Below the pieces are notes generated by a model that worked only from the letters and a program-made list of their open reading frames with translations, was not told where the DNA came from and did no database searches. DNA of 64,000 nucleotides from Artemia franciscana (lineage: Eukaryota; Arthropoda; Branchiopoda; Anostraca; Artemiidae), in the NCBI RefSeq assembly GCF_032884065.1, contig NC_088880.1:23305715-23369714 (forward strand). The letters run 5' to 3'. Both the position numbers and the translations under genes were made by a program. Below are positions 1-8,990 of the stretch, piece after piece. The first letter of the stretch is position 1; each line of letters opens with the position of its first letter.

Positions 1-240
1 AGAGACCGTTAATTTCGCCTAGAATCAGAGGCAAACAAGCGTCTAAAGTCAAAATGGGACCAGTCTGCAATGAGCGTCAGGCAAGGCAATTGGTCCAATT
101 TATAAACTTAGGCATTTGCTAGACTAATAAAAAAATTTAATTCAATGTTAGTTGAACAACAAGTTGACTGAAACTGCAAAGGGGAATAAGAGTCCAAAGC
201 CAACAAGGGCCTCCTATCTGCCTTTAAATGTTATTATAAG
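1..240. other. 3' flank of RING/ankyrin gene, no gene seen
   Basis: This stretch lies downstream of the minus-strand RING/ankyrin gene and should hold its 3' UTR. It is AT-rich, and I see no clear AATAAA on the minus strand and no other gene. Confidence 0.5.
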
Positions 241-1272
241 CTAAGACAGTTGGGATTGATTCACTGCGTAAAATAAGGCTCTTTTATTGTCCAAATCTAA
301 GACATCTATAGTGGCACCCTTTGAAACTAGTAGTTGACAAATCTCTAAATAGCCTTCCGAAGCAGCAATTTGTAAGGCTGTGCATTTTTCCGAGTCCAAG
401 GCATCTACAGTGGCCCCTTTTGAAACTAGTAGTTGACAAATCTCCAAATTGCCTTTGAAAGCAGCAACAAGTAACGCTGTCCTGTTTTTCAAGTCTAAGG
501 CATCTACAGTGGCACCTTTTGAAACTAGTAGTTGGCAAATCTCCAAATTGCCTTTGAAAGCAGCAAAGTGTAAGGCTGTCCAGTTTTCCAAGTCTAAGGC
601 ATCTACAGTGGCACCTTTTGAAAGTAGTAGTTGACAAATCTCCAAATTGCCATTGAAAGCAGCAAAATGTAAGGCTGTCCATTTTTCCGAGTTTAAGGCA
701 TCTACAGTCGCCCCTTTTGAAACTAGTAGTTGACAAATCTCCAAATTGCCTTTGAAAGCAGCAACATGTAACGCTGTCCTGTTTTTCAAGTCTAAGGCAT
801 CTACAGTGGCACCTTTTGAAACTAGTAGTTGGCAAATCTCCAAATTGCCTCTGAAAGCAGCAAAGTGTAAGGCTGTCCTATTTTCCGAGTCTAAGGCATC
901 TACAGTGGCACCTTTTGAAACTAGTAGTTGACAAATCTCCAAATTGCCTTGTCTAGCAGCAACATGTAAGGCGGTACATTTTGCTGGTTTTCCAGAGGAG
1001 AAGCACATGTTCCAGATTCTATTGGGGTGAAAGTAAATTCCGTTGTATTCTAAGAGATTTTCAATAATTGGTGATGTTGGTCTCTCGTCACTATATGAAT
1101 ATAGAGGCAACAAATCTTTTATAACTACAGTATTTCGATCCATTGGACATGAGGCTTTTACTTGTAGCCATTTCTTAATGCAATAGCCACAAAATACATG
1201 CTTACATTTTAAAGTCCGAAGAGGATCCTTCAGTTCATTTAAACAAATCGGACAAAAGAGACTCCTTTCCAT
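241..1272 (-). CDS. RING-finger and ankyrin-repeat protein (putative E3 ubiquitin ligase), intact
   Basis: Intact 343-residue single-exon frame. Residues 7-45 form a RING finger with ligands C7, C10, C23, H25, C28, C31, C42 and D45. The eighth ligand is Asp rather than Cys, the C3HC3D variant known from TRAF6 and Nrdp1/RNF41-type RINGs, and the surrounding CPMDR resembles CPVDR of Nrdp1. A linker of about 50 residues follows, then from about residue 98 seven 33-residue ankyrin repeats (TALHxAAxxGNLEICQLLVSKGAT pattern) and a partial eighth to the C-terminus. RING ligases recruit E2 enzymes and ankyrin arrays bind substrates, so a cytosolic E3 ligase role is inferred. The repeats are nearly identical at the DNA level (99-bp period, with a 297-bp higher-order unit), which points to recent expansion. 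There is no signal peptide or membrane segment. The start is the first ATG, just before the RING, about 63 bp downstream of a TATA box. Substrate unknown. Confidence 0.85.
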   Translation of the reverse strand: MERSLFCPICLNELKDPLRTLKCKHVFCGYCIKKWLQVKASCPMDRNTVVIKDLLPLYSYSDERPTSPIIENLLEYNGIYFHPNRIWNMCFSSGKPAKCTALHVAARQGNLEICQLLVSKGATVDALDSENRTALHFAAFRGNLEICQLLVSKGATVDALDLKNRTALHVAAFKGNLEICQLLVSKGATVDALNSEKWTALHFAAFNGNLEICQLLLSKGATVDALDLENWTALHFAAFKGNLEICQLLVSKGATVDALDLKNRTALLVAAFKGNLEICQLLVSKGATVDALDSEKCTALQIAASEGYLEICQLLVSKGATIDVLDLDNKRALFYAVNQSQLS

Positions 1273-1334
1273 ACTCTTCGATACTTCTTATGAAATTAGC
1301 TTTTGATTCTGAGATGACTTGTTTTAAAGCGTAT

Positions 1335-1431
1335 TTTTATATTAGCTCATGACATCATGGGAAATGATGTCATAATGATAATGCAAAAGGGAAGTTCAAA
1401 TAACTAGATTTTTTGTTTTCGTTTGACGTCA
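1335..1431 (-). promoter_or_regulatory. Putative promoter: TATA box and three CRE-like octamers
   Basis: Read on the minus strand, TATAAAA lies at about 1341-1335, some 63 bp upstream of the RING/ankyrin start codon. Further upstream are TGACATCA (1350-1357), TGATGTCA (1365-1372) and a perfect CRE palindrome TGACGTCA (1424-1431). CREB/ATF-family bZIP proteins bind this motif. Function here is inferred from position only. Confidence 0.5.
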
Positions 1432-1607
1432 TTGATGGTTGTAACCCATAGTAAATGGCGTAATTCACGTTTTAAATCATATTGGGGTCAACCCAAATGC
1501 AAAGCATCATGAGTACGTAACAGTCTTATGTTTAGCTGCTTGGAAAGGCAATTTTGAGATTTTTTAAATATTAGTTTCAAAGGATGGCACTAAAAATATC
1601 ATTTTTT

Positions 1608-1754
1608 GTCCTGCGGTGGCGCAGTGGGTTTGACCTTAGCTTGGTAATACGGGACCCAGAGATCGAATCATGCTGCAGCAATGCACTGCAGGGCCGACGC
1701 AGGGACCTTAGTAGTCAAGAAGCGTCGTTAATCCGATACAATACAATACACTAT
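1608..1754 (+). mobile_element. tRNA-derived SINE
   Basis: A Pol III A-box-like TGGCGCAGTGG (1617-1627) and B-box-like GATCGAATC (1661-1669) lie at tRNA-like spacing, with a T-rich stretch just before and a short ATACA-type tail at 1741-1754. This is the layout of a tRNA-derived SINE. The open frame across it (1584-1823) has no protein signature. No target-site duplication was identified. Confidence 0.7.
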
Positions 1755-1774
1755 AAATATCTAAGATTCGTTCT

Positions 1775-2066
1775 CTGTACAACACCCCTGGAAAAAAAAC
1801 AACAAATAAACACGGATCCGTGATCTTTCTTCTGAAATAAAACACAATTCCACATTTTTGCAGATATGAGCTTGAAACCTCTTCAGTTAGGTTCTCTGAT
1901 GCGCTGAATCCGATGGTGTGATTTTCATCAAGATTCTATGACTTTTAGGGATGTGTCCCCCTTTTTCGGAAATAAGGCAAATTTTCTCAGGCTTGAAATT
2001 TTTATGGGTAAGACTAAACTTATATTTTTAAAATCAGCATAAAAATTCGATTCTTTTTATGTATTT
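1775..2066 (-). repeat. Family A fragment (minus)
   Basis: Reverse complement of the middle of family A (compare 44,100-43,850 and the plus copy at 47,480-47,770). It shares the TGGTGTGATTTTC-type segment and the stretch ending near the family's ATATAAG region. Both ends of the element are missing. Confidence 0.7.
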
Positions 2067-2068
2067 GT

Positions 2069-3346
2069 ACTACTACGACTACTACTATTAACAACAACCC
2101 ACCGCCGCAACAAGCTGCCTGAGGCCAAAACAGCTATGCATGCTCCTCCTCCATCCCAATCTATTCAAAATCTCCCTCTTTACACCCTCAAAGGAAGTTG
2201 CCAATTCTTTTAAATCTTTCTTTATGACGTCCTCCCACCCAAGACGAGGACAACCTGCTTTCCGTTTAGTCTTGAACGGTTGGCCGAAAAGGACAATCTT
2301 CGGCAATCTATCATCCTTCATCCGCAGAACCTACCCTAGCCATCTCAACCTTCCTTTCATTATAGCCCAAGAAAGCGGGATTGAACCAAATTTTTCCTAC
2401 TGCCTACTGTTTGAAATACGATTGGTCAGCCTGGTACCAAGAACAATCTGTTGGTAATTTCTCTGGAAAACATCTAGTAAAATCTTCAAGTGCTTTTCGG
2501 AGCACCCATGCTTCTGAACCATATTTTATCAATGCCATCACTGTACCATCCAATATTCTAATCCCCAGAGCCCTGACTATTCTGATTTTAGCATCACGGC
2601 TCCCACCGTCTTTACTAATAATACTACCTATACTACCAAGGTAACTTAAGCTGTCCACCAGATCAATCTTTTCGTTACCCAGCGTCATCTTTTCACATTC
2701 ACTTATTTCTGGCTTTAGTGACTTAGTCTTCTTAGCATTAATTTTCAAACCTATTCTAGCAACCCGAATTCGCGAAACCTCTAAAAGTTTATCCATTTTG
2801 CTCACACTTTCATCTAGGATGTTTAAATCATCAGCATAATCTAAGTCCAGGAGAGTTTTTCCTCCCTATTTGATTCCGTGGTCTCCCATTGCCTTTCCTG
2901 TGCTCCTTAAGACGAAGTCCATCAAAATAATCCATATAAAGAGGGATATAACACGACCATGATTAACTCCTGATTTAATACAAAACTAGCTGCTAACCTC
3001 ATTTCCTACCTTAACCGCAGCAGTATTATTCTCATATATAGTGCTAATCAGTTTGATGTTTATGTCTGGCATACCATATAAGGATAAGACCTTTACTAAA
3101 GCTTGTCTATCAACGAAATCAAAAGTTTGCTCATAATCTACAAAAGTGAGGACCAAAGGTGTTTGACAACTAAGGTACTTCTCAATTATTAACCTAAGAG
3201 TGAAAATTTGGTCGACAGATCCTCTACCTTTTCTCGAACCGCACTATTCTTCTCTTAAAACTTTGTCAGCAGCCTCTCTCAGTCTAAAAAGTATCATATA
3301 ACTAACTAATTTGCTACCTACAGAGACCAGACTAATGCCTCGACAG
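2069..3346 (-). pseudogene. LINE-1 copy (minus): RT C-terminal half, 5'-truncated and decayed
   Basis: Non-LTR reverse-transcriptase sequence read from 3346 down to 2088, followed by a TAC/GTA-repeat tail at 2069-2090. Recognisable pieces are GISLVSVGSKL just inside the truncated end, the CGxRKGRG and VDQxFTLRLIIEK segment, the catalytic YADD (2838-2827), LGNEKIDLVDSLSYLGSI, and the C-terminal DRLPKIVLFGQP and GCPRLGWEDV. Several stops and frameshifts break it. Compared with the plus copy at 8180-8400 it lacks about 20 residues between ISKDGG and IRILDG. The endonuclease and the first part of the RT are absent. It abuts a minisatellite at 3347. Not functional. Confidence 0.85.
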
Positions 3347-3414
3347 TACTCGCTCAGACACACAGTCAGAGTGAGAGAGACAAGAAGATAGCTGCTCAGT
3401 CAGACAGGCATAGT

Positions 3415-3476
<62 letters not shown>

Positions 3477-4005
3477 GAAAATACCTACAAAAATACAGAT
3501 TCAGACATACACATACACAAAGATAGACACAGAAACATGCAAACACCCACTCAGACACACAGGCATAGTGGGAAAGGCAAGCAAACAGCCACTCAGACAC
3601 TCAGGCATAGTGAGAGAGAGACAAAAACACCTACAAACACCAGAGTCAGACACAAAAGCATACAAAGACAGACACAGAAACATGCAAACACCCGCTCAGA
3701 CACACAGGCATAGTGAGAGAGACAAGCAAACATCTACTCAGAGTTACAGGCACAATGAGATAGATAGAAAAAACACCTACAAACACACCGAGTCAGATGG
3801 ACAAACACACAAAGACAGGCATGGAAACATCTAATCACCCGCTCAGACACACAAGCATAGTAAGAGAGACAAACTGATAGTCGAGCAGATAAACAGGCAT
3901 GGTGAGAGAGAGAGAGAGTGACAAAAATACCTAAAAACACACAGAGTCATCCACACAAAGACAAGTACAGAAACATGTGAATACCCACTAAGACGCATTA
4001 AGTAC
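3347..4005. repeat. ~145-bp minisatellite, about four units, with a GA microsatellite
   Basis: The marker GAAACATG recurs near 3532, 3677, 3824 and 3970, giving periods of 145-147 bp. Each unit carries CAGACACACAGGCATAGTGAGAGAG-like segments. A (GA)n run occupies about 3417-3476. Long frames on both strands here are low-complexity artefacts of the repeat. Confidence 0.85.
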
Positions 4006-6064
4006 AGCCTAAAAGGTCCTGAAGGAAATTATGTATTTTTGAATCATAACAAAATGTTTTCGGTGATATATTCATTTGCTGTCACCTAGACATATTAGGG
4101 GGGAGGGGGCTACTGGTTTGAAAACCCCTCCAAAAAAATTTACTCAAAGAATTTAATTTTTTTTACCCCACCCAAACCAAAATTCTGGATGTGACTCCTG
4201 CTGTCGCCAAAAGAAACATTTTTTGGCACAAAGCTTTTGCCTTCACGGATAGTTTTTTCTTTAATCGGTCAATCAATTCATTCACCCCAGCACATTTTTT
4301 TTTAACAAGTACTGCTAACAATTATTCAGCCCAAGAAGATTATATTCTTGAGGGGGGGGGAACAGTATAAAGACAATACACCAAAACTGGAACAAAATAC
4401 ACAAGGAAAAAGACAGATAATATAGGCTAGAATACAATAAAATACAATAATAAAGGAAAAAAACACTGAAAATAGTGGTGGCAATTTACCGAAATATACG
4501 GGACGAAAATACATTTTTATAATCTATAGAAGGCAATTTTTTTCCATTTTTCAGTACAAAAATTTTCAGTGAAAATACGCCCGTCCCCAAAACTTCAAAT
4601 GGAAAATCTAGGTGGGTAAATAGCTCTTTTTTTACAAAATTTCAAGTTTCTTGCTTTAATTGCTTACTTTTATATTAAATGCACCCGTACGAACTTTGAA
4701 ATTACTTCGAAAATGCACTCTCTGCCCTAACAAGTTACAAGTTCTATTTTATGGATTGAATTAACGAAAGTACATGTAGGCCTACATAGTATTCGTCTTG
4801 ATGCATGGACAAACAAATTTAACCATCGCATGAAAATAAGAGGCTTGATTCATTCTATCTATAAAGGCATAGATTCTATCTGTAGACCATATTTTTCCAA
4901 ACGTCTGAAATAAAAATGGGGGTTCTTCCTAACATATCTCTTATCCTTTCCTATCAAATTGCAAGATTATGCAAAGTCAATTAGTAATCAACTGCATAAA
5001 AACCGTCAGAAGAACCAACCGAATCATCTTTTTTTCAAGATAAGAAAATTTATGAGACTTATGCTAAACGAGCGCGAACTTGTCCAGCTATATTAGTTCC
5101 ATTCCAACCACAGATGTAGCTTTTTTTGGAGAAGGGATTTCAGTTTATCTTGATGGCAAAATCATTTCCCAGCTGTCTTGGGACAAACATGGGTTGAAAT
5201 AAAACACGTAAGTTTGAATTACGATTGGATTGGGGCTCGGGAGATAAAAAGTGCAATAATGACAAACCTTAACAAATAAACTTTCAAATGGAGATAAGTC
5301 CGTTTATTAGACAGTGAAAGTAGATACAAAATTCTGGATATTTCAACCACATATACAGCAGTTGTCATCAGCAGAAATACTAAAGCATTAGAATTAACAA
5401 TAACAGAACAAAAATAGTAATTCCCGGTTCATTCACTAGATTTGCCTGACAGAGTCTAGTAACTGGGTTCATCCAAAGTCTTGAGTTGTAAATTTCTTCT
5501 TTAGTACTGTCTAAATGTTAGTTGAATTGCTAGTAAAGGTGGCAAAATCTTCTTGTGTTCTAATTGCTATAGAATTTTTTTCAATTTATAGATACATACT
5601 TGACTAGTCACACTGAACATTCATTTGTTCGTCATAGAAAAGCAGTTTGGTCTTGGAAAAAACCTATTTTAAGGTATTACTTCGAAACTGTGCCAAATCT
5701 TATGATTGCAACTTCAACAAAATAACTAAACTTTTGCAAAATCGGAAATAACAATGCTTTTTATTTTAAAAAAATAGTTAATCTCCAATACAGAACAGGA
5801 TTGTGTAAAAAGCATATCAAACGGGACCTGTTGAACAGCAGAACATTGACATTAATTCATATGTTCTGTCATATATTATCATGATTTGTAGTTTACAGTT
5901 GTACAGTTTGTAGTTTTCTCCAAATCGGAATTAGGCACCTTCAAAGGAAAATATTACAAAACGCGGGCTTTCCACAATTTATCATATTTTTTTACATAAC
6001 TTGACTTTTTTGCTTTTTCAGAATCTACCCACTCCCCCACCTTCGGAGTACAGTTCGTAAAAAC
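4006..6064. other. Gene-free AT-rich stretch
   Basis: No credible coding region, RNA gene or tandem array. A G-run with its flank occurs near 4090 and another at 4351-4360. A segment near 5280-5370 looks like degraded interspersed repeat, but I cannot classify it. The segment at 5630-5660 resembles the right end of the palindromic element near 43,040. Confidence 0.5.
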
Positions 6065-6230
6065 AGAATTCTAGAAAAGCAATATATTCGAAAGGGTGTA
6101 GCTAGTGGTGTTCATCGGGAGCGGAGTGGGTAGGGAGCCTAAGCCCCCCTATTTTGAAAATTACTTTTTTGGGGGGGGATGTTTTTATCAAAAATCCATT
6201 TTTGGTATTTAATTCAAAAAAGGAAAAAAA
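6065..6230 (+). repeat. Left direct repeat flanking LINE-1 plus copy
   Basis: Starts with ATTCTAGAAAAG and runs through AAAGGGTGTAGCTAGTGG and a G-run. A diverged copy in the same orientation lies at 8829-8990, on the other side of the LINE. Confidence 0.6.
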
Positions 6231-6278
6231 ATTTCTCCTCTAGATATCAGAAAATTCATTTTTCCACCAATACCCTGG

Positions 6279-6840
6279 TAGTATATGCCCCTGTAGAACC
6301 GAGTTACGAAGATACTAGTGACTCTGATGAATTTTACTTACAGTCACAGGAGCAAATAGACAGGGTTCCAGGTAGAAGTATGATGTTTTTACTAGGATAT
6401 TTTAACGCCCAGGTCGGTAGAAATAGGGATAGATGGTATCCTAGCCTAAGTAAATTTGCTATAGGAAAAGAAAACAGTAATGGCTACAGACTTTTGCAAT
6501 TGTGTAGGTATAACAATCTAGTTATAACCAATACGGTGTTTGGTCATAAAATGTCCCATAAGTTAACATGGTATTCGTGTGATGGCACAGCCTAGATACC
6601 AATATATTGGTATACATAATATATTGGTGTATATTGGTATCTAAGCTGTGGTGTGATGGTAAGACAGCAAACCTTATTGATTATGTTAAAGTAAACCGTA
6701 GACTGGCAGCATTAATACAAAATATTAGGGTATAAAAGAGTGCTGTTATTGATGTTAAAAGTAAAGGTCACAATCTAGCAGTGTCTAGGGTTAATTTGAA
6801 GCTGAAATTTCGGAAGGGTAACTACCTCCCAGGAAGTTAG
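6279..6840 (+). pseudogene. LINE-1 EEP endonuclease remnant
   Basis: Frame of the exonuclease-endonuclease-phosphatase domain. It has VVYAPVEPSYED near the start, then LLGYFNAQVGRNRDRW, in which the usual GDFNA catalytic Asp is replaced by Tyr (codon 6398-6400), then GKENSNGYRLLQLCRYNNLVITN, HKLTWYSCDG and, after a MITE insertion, KTANLIDYV. Removing the MITE and one copy of its 9-bp target duplication joins the two halves in frame. The N-terminal endonuclease motifs are missing or unrecognisable and stops follow. An inactive remnant. Confidence 0.8.
6586..6650. mobile_element. 65-bp MITE with 9-bp target-site duplication
   Basis: Starts CACAGCCTAGATACCAAT and ends ATTGGTATCTAAGCTGTG, near-perfect terminal inverted repeats. 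It is flanked by perfect 9-bp direct repeats GTGTGATGG at 6577-6585 and 6651-6659. It lies inside LINE-1 endonuclease sequence, and precise removal restores the frame. A 9-bp duplication fits Mutator-like elements best, but that assignment is inference. Confidence 0.85.
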
Positions 6841-7236
6841 GATATTGGTAGACTCCAGGATTAGAGTTTGAGAGATACTTTCCAGGAACGGTTACATGCT
6901 AAACTTGGGAGTTTAAAATTTGACAATGTGGAAGATGGTTGGAATAGTTTTCGAAAAACAATTTGTTAAGTAGTTGATGCTGTCTTATGGAAGAAAATTA
7001 GGAACGCAGCTAGGAATATAAGTAACAAAAGGCTTTATGTTTAATCGAGAAGAGAAGGGGTCTGCACAAGAATTATCTGAGTGATAGATTATGTGAAAAC
7101 AAAAGGAATGTAAACAAAAAGGAGAAAGCATTAAAATCATGAACTAAGGATGTTTAAAGTGGAGGTCACGCATAAAATTGTCGAGGATCCAGCTAGACGG
7201 CATAATAGCAAACTATTGTAATGGCATGTTAATAAA

Positions 7237-8790
7237 TTGAGAGGGAGCAGTCAATCGGGACTTGCCCCAGTTAAAGACAGGAACAGGACCACAATTAGTC
7301 ATAAGGAAAGAGTTAAAGAAAGACGGGCAGAACATTTTGAGAATGTGCTAAACCCAGATAGAGTTGCAGGAAAAGATATAGAGGAAAATGAAAAAGTTTG
7401 TGATACCTTGGATGTAAAGGAAGATTCGTTTTACGAGAAAGAATTAGTGACAGTACTAAAAGAAGTAAAAAATAATGAAGGTGCAAGTGCCGATAGTGTG
7501 ATAAATGAGTTTCTTAAATATTGTGGCTCTGAGGTTAGAAATAAGTTACTGAAGCTTATGAATATGATTTTTGAAAATGGGGAAGTACTCAAAGATTTTA
7601 GGAAAAACCAACAGTGCGGCTTTAGAAAAGGTAGAAGATGTGTCGACCAAGTGTTCACTCTTAGGTTAATAATTGAGAAGTGCCTGAGTTGCCAAACAAC
7701 GTGTGGTCCTCAGTTTTACAGATTAGGAGCAAGCGTTCGATTCTTATGATAGAAGAGCTTTAGCAAAGGTCTTATACTTGTGTGGTATACCAGACAAATA
7801 CATTAAAGTGATTAGAGCTATGTATGAGAAAAGACTGCTGCGGTTAAGGTATGAAGCGAGGTTAGCAATTGGTTTTAAGTAAACCAGAAGTTAAGCATGG
7901 TTGTGTTCTATCCCCCTTTAAATGGATCATGCGGATGGACTTTGTCTTAAGGAGCACAGGAAAGGCAATGGGAGACCACAGAATCAAATGAAGAGGAAAA
8001 ACTCTCCTGGACTTAGATTATGCTGATGATTTAGTATCCTAGATGAAAGTGTGAGCAAAATGAACGAACTTTTAGAGGTTTGCGATTTAAGGGTGCTAGA
8101 ACAGGTTTAAAGATTAATGTTGAGAAGACTAAGTCACTAAGGCTAGGAATGAGTGAAGATGAAAAGGTGACATTGGGTAACGAAAAGATTGATCAGGTGG
8201 GCAGCTTCACTTACTATTAGTGGGAACAGTGAAGATATTAAAAGTAAAATAGCGAAGGCCCAGGGTGTTTTTTCACAGTTAAAAAAATTTCGGAAAAATA
8301 GGAAGATAAGTCTGCAAACCAAGATTAGAATATTAGAAGCTATAGTGATGGCAGTTGTCAAATATGGCTCTGAAGCGTAAGTGCTTCGAAAAGCGGATGA
8401 ATATTTGCTGGATGTTTTCCAGAGAAATTGCCCACAGATTGTTCTGGGTACCCGGCTGACTGACCGTATTTCTAACAGTAGGCTGTACGAAAAATTTGGC
8501 TCAATCGCGCTTTCTAGGACCATAATGAAAGAAAGGTTGAGATGGCTTGGACACGTTGTGCGGGTAAAGGATGACAGATTACCGAAAATTGTCCTTTTTG
8601 GCCAACCGCCTAGAGCAAAACAAAAAGCAGGTCATCCTCGTCTGGGTTGGGAAGACATCAGAAAGAGGGACTTAAAGGAAAAGTGAACTACCTGGGAGGG
8701 TTTAAAAAAGGATGCTTTGAATAGATTGGGATGGAGGAGGAGCGTGCGTAGCTGTGTTGGCCTTAGGCGGCTTGGTGTCACGGTGAGTTG
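7237..8790 (+). pseudogene. LINE-1 reverse-transcriptase remnant
   Basis: RT-domain sequence in several frames: NKLRGSSQSGLAPVKDRN at 7230, then DSVINEFLKYCGSEVRNKLL, then a jump from DFRKN straight to QCGFRKGRR (7605-7620). That jump removes the part holding GISLVSVGSKL, which the minus copy retains. Next come VDQVFTLRLIIEK, YGSEA-type and YADD (8019-8030) segments, and the C-terminal DRLPKIVLFGQPPRAK, HPRLGWEDI. Multiple frameshifts and stops, including TAA at 8378 between YGSEA and VLRKADE. An RT needs these fingers and palm segments, so the copy is dead. Confidence 0.85.
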
Positions 8791-8828
8791 TTAGTAGTAG
8801 TAGTAGTAATAGTAGTTAAAAGTTTGGT

Positions 8829-8990
8829 GGATTCTAGAAAAGGAATAAATTAGAAAGGGCGCAGCTAGCGGCGTCAATCGGGAGTGTGGTATGAGGGGCC
8901 TGTAGCCCCCCTATATTTTTTGAGAGGGGGGGAGTTATGTTCATTGAGAAAACCCTTTTTTGGTCTTTCATTCGTCTGTCGCTATATTTA
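8829..8990 (+). repeat. Right direct repeat flanking LINE-1 plus copy
   Basis: Diverged same-orientation copy of 6065-6230, beginning ATTCTAGAAAAGG and containing AAAGGGCGCAGCTAGCGG and a G-run. Confidence 0.6.

Larger units (their letters stand above)
6231..8820 (+). mobile_element. LINE-1 plus copy, near full length, degenerate
   Basis: Endonuclease remnant, decayed linker, reverse-transcriptase remnant and a TAG-repeat tail (8791-8817), in that order, as in EEP-endonuclease non-LTR retrotransposons. Same family as the minus copy at 2069-3346. The 5' boundary is uncertain because the sequence merges into a flanking repeat. A 65-bp MITE is nested inside at 6586-6650. Confidence 0.85.

Noticed and set aside
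284-931. Open frames on both strands overlapping the ankyrin repeats
   Set aside because: They are alternative-frame and antisense readings of the 99-bp repeat. The minus frame with RING and ankyrin motifs explains them.
3400-3940. Frames of 60-88 residues on both strands
   Set aside because: Low-complexity products of the 145-bp minisatellite and GA run.
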